From: Companilactobacillus alimentarius DSM 20249
GTDB lineage: Bacteria > Bacillota > Bacilli > Lactobacillales > Lactobacillaceae
Assembly: GCF_002849895.1 (NCBI RefSeq)
Contig: NZ_CP018867.1
Span: 372,001-436,000 of the forward strand
Length of the DNA: 64,000 bases
Reading direction: 5' to 3'
Shown: in pieces, positions 19,729 through 28,736 of the stretch
Position numbering within the stretch: position 1 is the stretch's first letter
Layout: each line of letters starts with the position of its first letter
Position numbers and translations under genes: made by a program
Notes under the pieces: generated by a model
Seen by the model: only the letters and a program-made list of their open reading frames with translations
Database searches by the model: none
What the model was told of the DNA's origin: nothing

Positions 19729-20892
19729 ATGAATAAATATTTGCTTGATAAAAACGAATTTAATAAATTTTATGATTTATATCTATATTCTTTTAATCGT
19801 GAAGATTCCCCTCAACGTAAGAGAGTCTTTCATGAGCGCTACGAGCATTCTTTAGTCTATGGCTTAATGAATGGTAAAAAGCTTGGCAGTGGCTTATTCA
19901 GTATTCCTTTTGAAGTCAATTTTCACGGTACTGACTATAAAATGAATGGAATCGGGGATGTTATGAGCGCTCCTGAATTTGGTGGTCGCGGTGGTGCTAG
20001 CAAATTGCTGAATCAAGCATTGAGTGACATGTACAATAATAAGGTTACGTTATCTTATTTGGCACCATTTTCTTTTGGTTATTATCGTCAATTTGGATAT
20101 GAGCAGGTTTTTGATCACACACAGGTAACGATTTTAAACGATCGTTTGCCTAAAATTAAAAATCAAGATCAAGGTTATGTTAAGCGAGTTAAAATTAGTG
20201 ATATTCCAGACGAGTTGAAGCAGCTTTATTCGAGTCAGGTGGATCTTGGTGGCGTTAACCGTTCTCAATGGTGGTGGGAGCATATGTTAGATAAGCACTC
20301 AGATTATTTAGCAGCATTGGCCTATGATAATGAAGATAATTTGATAGGTTATTTAATTTATTATCATCAGGAAGAGACATTTTATATTCATGAATGGTTC
20401 AATCTTAATCCCACTAGTCAAAATCTATTAGCAAAGTTTGTAACAAAACACCAATCCATTTTTAAGAAATTCGTCTATGAATCGCCCAATCCCGATTTTA
20501 AAGCTGATTTATTATCTGATCCATATTCTGCTACAGTACAAGTAACGCCATACATGATGGCAAGAATCGTTAATTTGGAAGATTTTCTAAAACGTTATCC
20601 ACTTCAACAACAAGATTTAGATAAGGTCTTTTTTAAAGTTAATGATACTTTAGAATGGAATGATCATACGTGGTCAGTCGAAGTTAAAGATGGCAAGATA
20701 AACGTAGAAAACGCTGACGGAGAGGGAGTCGATTTGGAATTATCCATTCAGACCCTTACTAAAGCAATGTTTGGGTATCATTCACTTAATTCTTTAGCTG
20801 AATTGGGACAAGTTAAGGGTGATTTGAATAAGATTGAAAGTCTAGATAAACTGTTCTGGCACGAGAAACCGCAATTAATTGATTATTTTTAA
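19729..20892 (+). CDS. Eis-like GNAT N-acetyltransferase
   Basis: A 387-residue protein with the three-part layout of the Eis family: an N-terminal GNAT fold ('MNGIGDVMSAPEFGGRGGASKLLNQAL', where 'GGRGGASKLL' is the acetyl-CoA pyrophosphate loop, and 'YLAPFSFGYYRQFGYEQVF'), a second GNAT-like region, and a C-terminal SCP2-type domain ('LELSIQTLTKAMFGYHSLNSLAELG'). Such enzymes acetylate amines, in some species aminoglycosides, but the substrate here is unknown. ATG 19729 has GGGGTGG upstream. It appears to be a single-gene unit. Confidence 0.85.
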   Translation: MNKYLLDKNEFNKFYDLYLYSFNREDSPQRKRVFHERYEHSLVYGLMNGKKLGSGLFSIPFEVNFHGTDYKMNGIGDVMSAPEFGGRGGASKLLNQALSDMYNNKVTLSYLAPFSFGYYRQFGYEQVFDHTQVTILNDRLPKIKNQDQGYVKRVKISDIPDELKQLYSSQVDLGGVNRSQWWWEHMLDKHSDYLAALAYDNEDNLIGYLIYYHQEETFYIHEWFNLNPTSQNLLAKFVTKHQSIFKKFVYESPNPDFKADLLSDPYSATVQVTPYMMARIVNLEDFLKRYPLQQQDLDKVFFKVNDTLEWNDHTWSVEVKDGKINVENADGEGVDLELSIQTLTKAMFGYHSLNSLAELGQVKGDLNKIESLDKLFWHEKPQLIDYF

Positions 20893-21023
20893 CTAATTAT
20901 TACGATATATAAAAAATGAATACATTTTATTTTAATAATTAATGAAAAAATAAAAAAATTATAGTATTCTTGTCATGGGTGAAAGTTATTAGAGGGAAAT
21001 ACTAATGGGAGGTTTGACATCTT

Positions 21024-22151
21024 TTGACATGGCATGTATGGCAGGTGTCGCCGTTTATTACCAGCATTTTCTTTATTTTAGGTGTTTTTACGCTTTATCA
21101 AGTTTTATATGATTGGTTAAAGTCAGTAATGCATCTGAAAAAGATCAATGTTGATGACGATCGGTTGAATGCTGTTTTCGGTGTCCTCTACATGTTGATC
21201 TTTATCTTTAGTATGCAATCGACATTGGTTGGAAAAACAATTTCATGGGAATTTATGAATTTTCAAATAATAGCCTTAGTCTTTTGTGCTTATTTTTTGA
21301 ATATTCATATGCCTTATCGAATCTTTATTCCAATTGTTTTAATCTATATGATTTTTAATGCCTCAATTGGTTATTGGGAGTCATGGTGTCACGCGTGGAC
21401 CTTAATCATGTGTTATGAATCATTTAACCATATTCGCAGATTTCAAAATGATAAATTTCAATTTATCAACTATATATTAGTAGGTATCTGTTTTGGAGGA
21501 TTAATGTGGTTCTTTGTTAAAATTAAATTTAATTTGACTTGGGCGACATTCTATGAGGAATGGTTTTACCTAATAATCTTTGAAATTTTATTGTATAGTT
21601 ATGTCAATATGATTTTACGTGACAGTAAATTGAAACTCCATTCGGTGGAGTTTGCTAATCATGATGCTTTGACTAAAATTGAAAATTATGCCGTTTACAA
21701 TTCAAAGATGAAGTATCTATTTGATACCAGTCGACGCAACAATTTACATCTTTCAATGATGATGTTTGATATTGACCACTTTAAGCATGTAAATGATACA
21801 TATGGACATTTGGCCGGCGATCAAGTGCTACAACATGTAGCAGATATTACACAGACAGTTATCAACGCTAACGATCCTCATATCAAGTTCTACCGAACCG
21901 GTGGCGAGGAATTTAATGTTGTCTTTCCAGGATATGACTTGGATGCAACTAAAGTGATTGTTCAACAGATATTTGCGGCGATAAATAATACTAAAGTTAA
22001 TTATAATGGAACGGATATTAATATCTCCATTTCGATGGGGGTCTCAGCTATTTCTGAGGCTGATATGCGTCCGAATGATTTATATAGTCGCGTTGATGAC
22101 AATTTATATCATTCTAAGAATAATGGTCGTATGCAAATTACGGCTGACTAA
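21024..22151 (+). CDS. Membrane GGDEF-domain diguanylate cyclase
   Basis: A 375-residue protein with about six membrane segments (residues 10-195) and a C-terminal GGDEF domain (about 205-375). The active-site signature reads GGEEF at 293-297, and the substrate/metal residues in 'FDIDHFKHVNDTYGHLAGD' are intact, so it should make cyclic di-GMP. No RxxD inhibitory site is present five residues before the signature. It starts at TTG 21024 (GGGAGG, 11 bases upstream); the downstream paralogue uses the same spacing and the same N-terminal 'MTW.VW.VSPF'. No EAL or HD-GYP phosphodiesterase or PilZ effector is in the window. Confidence 0.9.
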   Translation: MTWHVWQVSPFITSIFFILGVFTLYQVLYDWLKSVMHLKKINVDDDRLNAVFGVLYMLIFIFSMQSTLVGKTISWEFMNFQIIALVFCAYFLNIHMPYRIFIPIVLIYMIFNASIGYWESWCHAWTLIMCYESFNHIRRFQNDKFQFINYILVGICFGGLMWFFVKIKFNLTWATFYEEWFYLIIFEILLYSYVNMILRDSKLKLHSVEFANHDALTKIENYAVYNSKMKYLFDTSRRNNLHLSMMMFDIDHFKHVNDTYGHLAGDQVLQHVADITQTVINANDPHIKFYRTGGEEFNVVFPGYDLDATKVIVQQIFAAINNTKVNYNGTDINISISMGVSAISEADMRPNDLYSRVDDNLYHSKNNGRMQITAD

Positions 22152-22256
22152 ATTTTGTTATTTCCTGAATTAATGAAATAGCAAAATTTTTTGTGCTAGA
22201 ATAAATTAATGATATATATATAATTAGAATATTACCTTGAGGAGGTATATGCGTTT

Positions 22257-23384
22257 TTGACATGGGCTGTATGGCACGTCTCGCCATTTGTTACAGGTGT
22301 TTTCTTTGTGTTAGGAATCTTTACGCTTTATCAAGTCTTGTATGACGGACTCAAAACGTTGTTACACTCCAAAAATATAAAAATAGATGATGATTTGTTG
22401 AACTCGATTTTCGGCGTTTTGTATATGTTGATTTTCATCTTTAGTATGCAAGCGACCCTTGTGGGAACGCCGATTTCGTGGCAGTTTATGAATTTTCAAT
22501 TAATAGGATTAATTTTTTGTGCTTATTTTTTGAATATAAGAGTACCTTATTATTATATTTTCCCTATTATGCTCGTTTATATGTTTTTTAATGGTTCCTT
22601 GGGCTATTGGGAATCGTGATGTCATGGTATAACTTTGATGATCTTTTATATTCTAATGAATAAATTAAGACGACAACATAATCTTGAGCATTCATTTGTT
22701 CACTATATGGTCTTAGGATCTTCTTTTGGTTTATTGTTGTGGTTCTTTATGAAAATTAAGTTTGATTTTCCTATGGCAACTTTTATTGAAGAATGGATCT
22801 ATTTGGTTATATTTGAGGCACTACTTTATAGTTATGTAGGGATGATCCTACGTGACAGTAAATTAAAGTTACGCTTATTAGAGTTTGCCAATCATGATGC
22901 ATTGACTAAGACGGAAAATTATGCTGCTTACGAGGCTAAAATCAACGATTTATTTGACAGCAGTGCGAAGAATAAATTGGATTTATCTATGATGATGTTT
23001 GATATTGATCATTTTAAAAAAGTTAACGATACCTATGGACATTTGGCTGGTGATAAAGTCTTGAAGCACGTGGCTGATGTGGTACAGACGGTAATCAATG
23101 CCAACGATACCAAAGTGAAGTTGTATCGAACTGGTGGCGAAGAGTTCAATGTTATTTTTCCGGGATACGATTTAGATTCCACTAAGTCGATCGTTAAGGA
23201 AATCTTTGCTGCTTTGAATCATTTAGATGTAAATATTAATGGTCAGGATATTTCAATTTCGATATCTGTTGGCGTCTCAACTATTTCTCAAGCGGATATG
23301 AAACCGAATGATTTTTATACGCGTGTAGATGGGAATCTTTATTATTCTAAGAGAAATGGTCGTATGAGAATTACAGCTATATAA
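22257..23384 (+). pseudogene. Second membrane GGDEF protein, interrupted by one in-frame TGA
   Basis: A tandem paralogue of the preceding gene with the same total length (375 codons plus stop). Codon 121 is TGA (22617-22619) where the first copy has TGG (Trp121 in 'GYWESWCHAW'). The frame continues unchanged on the other side, and the GGDEF domain, including GGEEF and 'FDIDHFKKVNDTYGHLAGD', is perfect. So this is a single-base nonsense mutation, recent enough that no other damage is visible. A shorter product could start at the ATG 22635, lacking the first three or four membrane helices. Start TTG 22257 has GGAGG 11 bases upstream. A sequencing error is also possible. Confidence 0.88.
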
Positions 23385-23395
23385 TAAAAGAGAAC

Positions 23396-23441
23396 AAAAA
23401 ATACCAGTAACTCAGAAATCTTTGAGTCACTGGTATTTTTT
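23396..23441. terminator. Bidirectional terminator
   Basis: A 19-bp stem (about 23396-23414 with 23423-23441) flanked by A- and T-runs separates the GGDEF gene from the convergent purine permease gene. Confidence 0.92.
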
Positions 23442-23443
23442 GA

Positions 23444-24793
23444 TTAAACTGTTTTAATTTCTTTTACAGGTTCTTTGACCTTTGGCATTACTAGATTAAG
23501 AATGATAGCAGCAATGGCCGCTACCGCGATAGGTGAACCTAGTAAGTATTGAATGATCTGTGGAGCATTCTTAGTAACGTTGGCTGGTAAAAGTACCAAG
23601 GCTAATGTTAGAACGATAGGAATACCGATGATATAAAGATCACGATCGGTTGTTTCTAAGCCTCTAATAACATTTAGACCATTAAGCATAATTGTTACGG
23701 TGATAATGGCGAAGACTCCACCGATAACTGGAGCTGGAATTGCAGCTAGAAAAGCTGACAACTTACTGAAGAATCCAAGGACTGAGAACCAAATTCCAGC
23801 AAATAAGAAGACACGTTTACTAGCGACACCAGTGATGGAGATAACACCAGCGTTAGTTGAATATCCGGTAACTGGAGTTGTTCCTAGTAAAGCAGCAATC
23901 ATACAGCTGAGACCTTCACCAATGATTCCATGGTTCCATTGTTTATCAGTAATCTTGTGATTAGTAACGGCACCCATAGCGAACCAAGTACCAGTGGTTT
24001 CAGTTGTGATAACGGCATAGATGATAATAAAAGTGATGATGGCTGAAGGGGAGAAATTGATACCCCAGTGGAGAACAGTGCCTTTAGGAAAGCCGACCCA
24101 AGGAGCATTGAAAACTGTTTTCCAGTCGAACATTCCCATCATACTTGAAACAATTGTTCCGACACCTAAAGCTAAAATAATGGAGCTAGTTCTAAAGAAA
24201 CGTTTGACCTTAGTAAATTTCAAACTAATCCCAACAGAAACTAACAGTGTTAAAGCGGTAATAGAAGCTAAAATCATGTTTTTATCAATGTTACCAGGAG
24301 CGTTGAAAATATTACTATTTAGAGCTGTAGGAATCAATGACAATCCCACACAGGTGATAATTGTTCCACCAACTAAAGCAGGTACCAGCTTATTGATTAT
24401 TTTTTGGAAAATACCGGTGGCACCTAAAATAATCAAGATAATCGATCCTATCAATAAGGAACCAATTAAAGTTCCCATTCCATTACCCTTTAAACCGCCA
24501 GAGGCTAAGACCACACCAGCCGCAGCCCCTAGAGGAACGAATGAAGGTCCTTGAGAAACAGGCATTTTCATGAAGACAAAGGTTTGAAGAATGGTTCCGA
24601 TACCAGCAGCTAAGAATGTTGACTGCAACAGACTCATTTGGTCTCCTAGACCCATAGACATCATACCAGCTAAAATAATAGGTGGTACGTAAATGTCCAT
24701 CGCCAAAACATGTTGTAAACCTAAGAATCCGGCTTCGCCTAAACCAACTTTATCGTCGGGTCCAACTAGTAAATTACTTTTATTATTATCCAT
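23444..24793 (-). CDS. NCS2 family purine permease (guanine/xanthine type)
   Basis: A 449-residue carrier of the nucleobase:cation symporter-2 family with about 14 membrane segments. Landmarks are 'LGLQHVLAMDIYVPPIILAG' near the N-terminus, 'FVPLGAAAGVVLASGG', 'TTETTGTWFAMGAVTN', 'GEGLSCMIAALLGTTPVTGYSTNAG' (the NCS2 signature region with the substrate-binding Glu) and 'PAPVIGGVFAIITVTIMLNG'. Its start overlaps the end of the guanine deaminase gene by 8 bp, so it probably brings in guanine or related purines for that enzyme. Confidence 0.9.
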   Translation of the reverse strand: MDNNKSNLLVGPDDKVGLGEAGFLGLQHVLAMDIYVPPIILAGMMSMGLGDQMSLLQSTFLAAGIGTILQTFVFMKMPVSQGPSFVPLGAAAGVVLASGGLKGNGMGTLIGSLLIGSIILIILGATGIFQKIINKLVPALVGGTIITCVGLSLIPTALNSNIFNAPGNIDKNMILASITALTLLVSVGISLKFTKVKRFFRTSSIILALGVGTIVSSMMGMFDWKTVFNAPWVGFPKGTVLHWGINFSPSAIITFIIIYAVITTETTGTWFAMGAVTNHKITDKQWNHGIIGEGLSCMIAALLGTTPVTGYSTNAGVISITGVASKRVFLFAGIWFSVLGFFSKLSAFLAAIPAPVIGGVFAIITVTIMLNGLNVIRGLETTDRDLYIIGIPIVLTLALVLLPANVTKNAPQIIQYLLGSPIAVAAIAAIILNLVMPKVKEPVKEIKTV

Positions 24794-26087
24794 TATTTTC
24801 TCCTAACTTGTTGTGAACCAGTTTTCCTGATACATAAACTTGTTGAATATCTTCTTTAGTCGTGTGGTAAATCAATCTTTCAAAGATTGCATGCGGCTGT
24901 TTTATTGAGATATTAAAGTATTTGTCTGAAACAATTTGTAGATCAGCTTTGTAGCCTGATCTAATTTGTCCTGAGTTGAGATGCAAAGCTTTAGCACCAC
25001 CGATAGTTGCTAGATAAAAGACGTTGTCTGTCGTTAAGCGAGCTGATTGGTCTTTTAAATCAACTAACATCTGTGATGACATAATGGCTTGTTGCATATT
25101 GCGATAAATACTTGGAGAGAATCCTCCGGAAATATCGGTACCGAGACCGACTTTTACTTGAGAATGATGAGCTTTTTTGATTCTTGCGATACCATTGCCG
25201 AAATAAACATTCGAGATAGGGCAGTGGGCAAGAGCAGTTTGTCGATGATTAAATAAGTTTAGATCATCGTCAGTTAATTTGGTTCCATGTGCCATAACGG
25301 CTTTGTCGGTCAATAATCCAAATTGATCAAGTACTTGGGAATCTCGTTTCTGGAAATTATCAAGGGCGTATTGATCTTCCCAGTTACTTTCACTACAATG
25401 CGATTGAATTGGGAGATTATATTTTTTAGCCAATTGACCTAAGCCAGTCAACGTTTCTGCGGTACAACTAGGAACAAAACGTGGCGTGACGACTGGTGTC
25501 AATTCAGCGCCAGTCTCTTTTTGTAAAGAGAATATTGCTTTAATGAAATTTTCAGTTTCATTTATGGCTGTAGCAGATGAGTCGTCACGATAGTAAGTTG
25601 GAGTCTGCTTGGGATTATCCATGGCCACTTTACCGATAAAAGCGCGTTGTCCTAATTGAGCACAAATTTTAGCTAGGACAAGATTAGATTCTGTGTCGAC
25701 TGTGCCGAAGAACAACCCTGTAGTAGTCCCATTAGCAAGTAGTTCTGTAATTAGACTGTGATAGACTTTTTTAGCAAAAGTCAAATCCTTAAATTTACTT
25801 TCGAGTGGGAAAGTATAAGTGTTGAGCCATTCATAAAGCGGCTTGTCTAAGGCTAATCCAGCTTGGGGCCACTGTGGAGCATGAATATGTAAATCAGTAA
25901 ATCCGGGCAAAATATAGCTACCCTTTTTGACAGAATGAAGAATATCTTGATTCTTAGCGGTTTGCTTGACGGACTGATAATCAGAATCAGTAGCGGAAAT
26001 TACGCGGTCAATGATACCTGACTGGTCTACACATATAAGAACATCTGGTGTAAAATCCGCCTTGTCAAACGTCGCTGAAGTAATCAT
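24786..26087 (-). CDS. guaD: Guanine deaminase
   Basis: A 433-residue zinc amidohydrolase that turns guanine into xanthine and ammonia. Ligand and substrate motifs appear in order: 'PGFTDLHIHAPQWPQAGLALD' (HIH pair and guanine-deaminase-specific APQ), 'QSHCSESNWED' (zinc His and catalytic Glu), 'MAHGTKLTDDDL', 'AHCPISNVYFGNG' and 'GLGTDISGGFSPSIY' (last Asp ligand). ATG 26087 follows GAAGGA; an upstream TAG excludes a longer frame. It forms an operon with the downstream permease for using guanine as a purine or nitrogen source. A PurR-type box lies about 100 bp upstream. Confidence 0.94.
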   Translation of the reverse strand: MITSATFDKADFTPDVLICVDQSGIIDRVISATDSDYQSVKQTAKNQDILHSVKKGSYILPGFTDLHIHAPQWPQAGLALDKPLYEWLNTYTFPLESKFKDLTFAKKVYHSLITELLANGTTTGLFFGTVDTESNLVLAKICAQLGQRAFIGKVAMDNPKQTPTYYRDDSSATAINETENFIKAIFSLQKETGAELTPVVTPRFVPSCTAETLTGLGQLAKKYNLPIQSHCSESNWEDQYALDNFQKRDSQVLDQFGLLTDKAVMAHGTKLTDDDLNLFNHRQTALAHCPISNVYFGNGIARIKKAHHSQVKVGLGTDISGGFSPSIYRNMQQAIMSSQMLVDLKDQSARLTTDNVFYLATIGGAKALHLNSGQIRSGYKADLQIVSDKYFNISIKQPHAIFERLIYHTTKEDIQQVYVSGKLVHNKLGENNG

Positions 26088-26183
26088 TGATCCTTCAAGA
26101 ACGATTTGATAGGTGATAATCTAACACTTCCTTAAATTTATTATTATAAGGGTAACATGAATAATAATGTAAATAAATAGTAA

Positions 26184-26196
26184 AATGTTCGCATTT
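26184..26196 (-). promoter_or_regulatory. PurBox-like site upstream of guaD
   Basis: On the minus strand the sequence reads AAATGCGAACATT, close to the PurR operator AWWWCCGAACWWT known from Bacillus and lactic acid bacteria (one deviation). I see only one box; PurR usually uses two. Confidence 0.4.
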
Positions 26197-26398
26197 TGCT
26201 AAGAATTGAAATGACTTATTCCAAAAACTTTGGAATAGGCCACTTTTTTGGTATAAAAATATTTTTGAATTCTTTTTCAAATACTGTTAATTAGAGCTTC
26301 TGTCATAGATGATTTCTAATCGTTAGATTTATCAAATGAAAAATATTCTGGAAAATTTTTATTAAAAATGCTAAATGGAACGTAAAAAAAGGACATTT

Positions 26399-26416
26399 TG
26401 TAAAGATTTCTTTACA
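26399..26416. promoter_or_regulatory. Perfect inverted repeat, candidate operator
   Basis: TGTAAAGATTTCTTTACA has 8-bp perfect arms around TT, in the gap between the divergent guaD and glycosylasparaginase units and about 20 bp upstream of the latter's -35 box. Confidence 0.45.
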
Positions 26417-26435
26417 AAGAATTTCAAAATTATGC

Positions 26436-26464
26436 TTGATTGTATATACAATCATGACTATACT
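26436..26464 (+). promoter_or_regulatory. Promoter with embedded GntR-type operator
   Basis: TTGATT (26436-26441) and TATACT (26459-26464) are 17 bp apart. An 18-bp perfect palindrome, TGATTGTATATACAATCA (26437-26454), fills the spacer. A GntR-type repressor bound there would block RNA polymerase; the second gene of the operon encodes such a regulator. Confidence 0.7.
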
Positions 26465-26496
26465 ATTTATAAAAGTGCTTACAAAGGAGTGATAAA

Positions 26497-27450
26497 ATGA
26501 CTTATGCAATGATTGGAACTTGGAGAATGGCTTACGAAGGCCTTTCTCAAGGATTAAATTTACTTAAAAGCGGAGGTTCAAGTGGCGATACTGTTGAATC
26601 AGCCATTAAAGTAGTGGAGGATTATCCGTTTTTTAAATCAGTTGGTTATGGTGGCTTGCCAAATGAAGATGGTTTGGTTGAATTAGATTCTGCTTTTATG
26701 AATGGGGATACTTTTGGAGTTGGAGCAGTAATGGGGATTAGAGATGTTAAAAATCCTATTTCAGTTTCCAGAAGTTTAAGTAAAGAGCATTTTAATAGTG
26801 TTTTAGTTGGTGATGGAGCGACCCAATATGCGGTAAAAAATGGTTTTGAACTTAAAAATATGTTGACATCGCGTGCTAAAAAGATTTGGGAGAAGAGAAA
26901 AAGAGAAATTGCCGAAAAAAATCTTTCACCATATGATGGTCATGACACTGTCGGAATGATCAGTTTGGATCAAGAAGGGTCAATGTCAGTAGGAACCTCG
27001 ACTTCGGGATTGTTTATGAAAAAGGCCGGTAGAACTGGAGATTCGGCTTTAGTTGGTGATGGCTTTTATGTTGATAGTGACATTGGTGGTGCGGCTGCAA
27101 CTGGATTAGGTGAAGATATTATGAAGGGATGTCTTTGCTATGAAATAGTTCGCTTGATGGGGAATGGTATTAGTCCTCAAGATGCTTGTGATCAAGCCTT
27201 GTATCCATTTTTAAGGAAATTGAAGAAACATTTTGGCAAAATAGGCGAATTTTCATTGGTAGCATTAAATAAATCAGGTCAATGGGGTGTAGCAACCAAT
27301 GTAGAATTCACTTTTGCGATGGGTAACGACCATGAGACTGCAGCTGTATATATTGCTTACCCAGATGAAAATGATAAAACCAGAATTAATCCGATTACTC
27401 AAGATTGGATGGATGCATATGAAAAAAGAATTAAAGCACCAATAAATTAA
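26497..27450 (+). CDS. Glycosylasparaginase-type N-terminal nucleophile hydrolase (family T2)
   Basis: A 317-residue member of the asparaginase-2 / N4-(beta-N-acetylglucosaminyl)-L-asparaginase family. The precursor cuts itself before Thr151 in 'YDGHDTVGM', exposing the nucleophile. The substrate-binding block 'GRTGDSALVGDGFYVD' and 'AAATGLGED' follow as in true glycosylasparaginases. There is no signal peptide, so it acts in the cytosol. The family cleaves GlcNAc-Asn to aspartate and an amino sugar, or beta-aspartyl peptides. Upstream: AAAGGAG and a clear promoter/operator. Downstream: GntR regulator, PTS EIIC and an M20 peptidase, which argues for a glycosyl-amino acid or glycopeptide substrate brought in from outside. 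Confidence 0.85.
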   Translation: MTYAMIGTWRMAYEGLSQGLNLLKSGGSSGDTVESAIKVVEDYPFFKSVGYGGLPNEDGLVELDSAFMNGDTFGVGAVMGIRDVKNPISVSRSLSKEHFNSVLVGDGATQYAVKNGFELKNMLTSRAKKIWEKRKREIAEKNLSPYDGHDTVGMISLDQEGSMSVGTSTSGLFMKKAGRTGDSALVGDGFYVDSDIGGAAATGLGEDIMKGCLCYEIVRLMGNGISPQDACDQALYPFLRKLKKHFGKIGEFSLVALNKSGQWGVATNVEFTFAMGNDHETAAVYIAYPDENDKTRINPITQDWMDAYEKRIKAPIN

Positions 27451-27462
27451 GAGGAATTTCTT

Positions 27463-28179
27463 ATGACAAAATATCTTTACAGCAAGATAGCTGACCAATT
27501 AGAAAAAAGGATAAAAGAAGGTGAATATGGAATTCATCAAAAGTTACCGTCGGAGCAAGATCTATCGGCACAGTTTAATACGACCCGTTTGACTATTCGT
27601 AAGTCGATTGATGAGCTAATAAGACGTGAGGTGGTAGTAAAAGATCGTAATCGAGGAACTTTTGTCTTGTCACCACATACTAAAATATCTAGTGGTATTA
27701 ATGGATTGGTTGGTTTTACTGAGGCTGCTAAAAGCAGAAATTTAGATTCAAGGACTATTGTTTTAGATTTTCATTCTATTAAACGAGCGCCTAAAAAAGT
27801 TATTGAGAAATTGAATTTAAATTATGAGGAGCCCTTTTGGAGAATAGAGCGATTACGATTAATAAATAAAACACCAATGACTCATGAATTAATCTTTTTA
27901 AGAAAAAAATTTGTACCTAAAATGAAAATAGATGACGCCAAGGAATCTTTATTTGAAATCATTGAAAAGAGTGTCCCGATTGCATACGCTGATCAAGATT
28001 TAGAGGCAGTATCTATAGAAAAAGAAATGGCACAGATGTTAAAAATTAAAGAGAATGCACCTGCTTTTTTGGCACATACGGTTTCTTATTCGGCGGATGG
28101 TTATCCAATTTTATTTGATGAATCATATTATCGTGCTGATAAGTATACATTTCACAATGTTTTATACCGTAAACATTAA
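27463..28179 (+). CDS. GntR/HutC family regulator
   Basis: A 238-residue regulator with an N-terminal winged helix (about residues 5-70, 'LPSEQDLSAQFNTTRLTIRKSIDELIRR') and a C-terminal UTRA ligand domain (about 90-232, 'EPFWRIERLRLINKTPMTHE', 'FDESYYRADKYTFH'). UTRA domains bind sugar phosphates or amino-acid derivatives. Its gene lies 12 bp after the glycosylasparaginase gene, so it probably represses its own operon through the 18-bp palindrome at 26437-26454. Confidence 0.9.
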   Translation: MTKYLYSKIADQLEKRIKEGEYGIHQKLPSEQDLSAQFNTTRLTIRKSIDELIRREVVVKDRNRGTFVLSPHTKISSGINGLVGFTEAAKSRNLDSRTIVLDFHSIKRAPKKVIEKLNLNYEEPFWRIERLRLINKTPMTHELIFLRKKFVPKMKIDDAKESLFEIIEKSVPIAYADQDLEAVSIEKEMAQMLKIKENAPAFLAHTVSYSADGYPILFDESYYRADKYTFHNVLYRKH

Positions 28180-28196
28180 ACTGGAGGCAATTAACA

Positions 28197-28720
28197 TGAA
28201 GGTAATTGTTTTATTGGATCAGATTCAGTCAGGCCTAGGTGGAAAAGAAAAGTCTGATACTGAATTAGGTGGTAAAAAATTGGCAATGGGTGCTGCAGAT
28301 ACAATAGATAAGGATTTAAAGAAGCAAGACTCATCAGTTATGGCCACCTTTTTTTGTGGAACTAAATATTATGAAGAGAATAGCAAAATTGTACAAGGTA
28401 AAATTACTAGGATGTGTCAAAAAATGAAGCCAGACATTTTATTGGTTGGGCCGACATATGATTATGCTGATTTTGCAAAAATGGCTTGTGAAGTAGGATC
28501 AGCAGTTCAGAACAATTCAGATATTCCGGTTGTAGCAATGGTTGCTGAAGAAAAGAATGTAAATACGCTTGCTAAATTTAAGGATCAATTGGATATTATC
28601 AAAATGCCTAAAAAAGGTGGTACTGGACTGCAGGATTCAATTGATCATGGAATTGAATTGTGCAATAGGAAAGTTAATAAAGAAGATACATCGGATTTTA
28701 TTAGTGAATATTGTTATTAG
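28197..28720 (+). CDS. Short GrdB-like protein (glycine/betaine reductase component B family)
   Basis: A 174-residue protein starting at ATG 28197 after GGAGG. The sequence resembles the N-terminal half of GrdB, the selenoprotein B of glycine/sarcosine/betaine reductase: 'GLGGKEKSD' corresponds to the GrdB 'GxGGEEKAD' start, 'ATFFCGTKYYEEN' to 'ATxxCGDNYFxEN', and 'KPDILLVGPTYDYADFAKMACEVGSAVQ' to the 'PDLxxAGPAFxxxRYGxACGxxCKAVQ' block. It ends where the domain with the catalytic selenocysteine or cysteine of GrdB would begin. So it cannot be a complete reductase and may be a binding or scaffold protein. Function here is unknown; its place before a PTS EIIC is noteworthy. Confidence 0.7.
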
Positions 28721-28736
28721 TTAGGGGATGAATTCA

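Noticed and set aside
22617..22619. TGA in the second GGDEF gene read as selenocysteine or natural read-through
   Set aside because: The twin gene has Trp at this position in a membrane region, not a catalytic residue, and no SECIS-like hairpin or selenoprotein gene is visible. A nonsense mutation is simpler.
24021..24554. 177-codon plus-strand open frame inside the purine permease gene
   Set aside because: It lies fully opposite a well-supported membrane protein gene, has no ribosome site and shows no protein motif.
26303..26509. 68-codon minus-strand frame between guaD and the glycosylasparaginase gene
   Set aside because: It runs across the promoter and operator region and into the neighbouring start, with no ribosome site or recognisable protein.
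28197..28720. Full glycine/betaine reductase component
   Set aside because: The product is less than half of GrdB length and lacks the catalytic Sec/Cys domain; no other grd genes are present.
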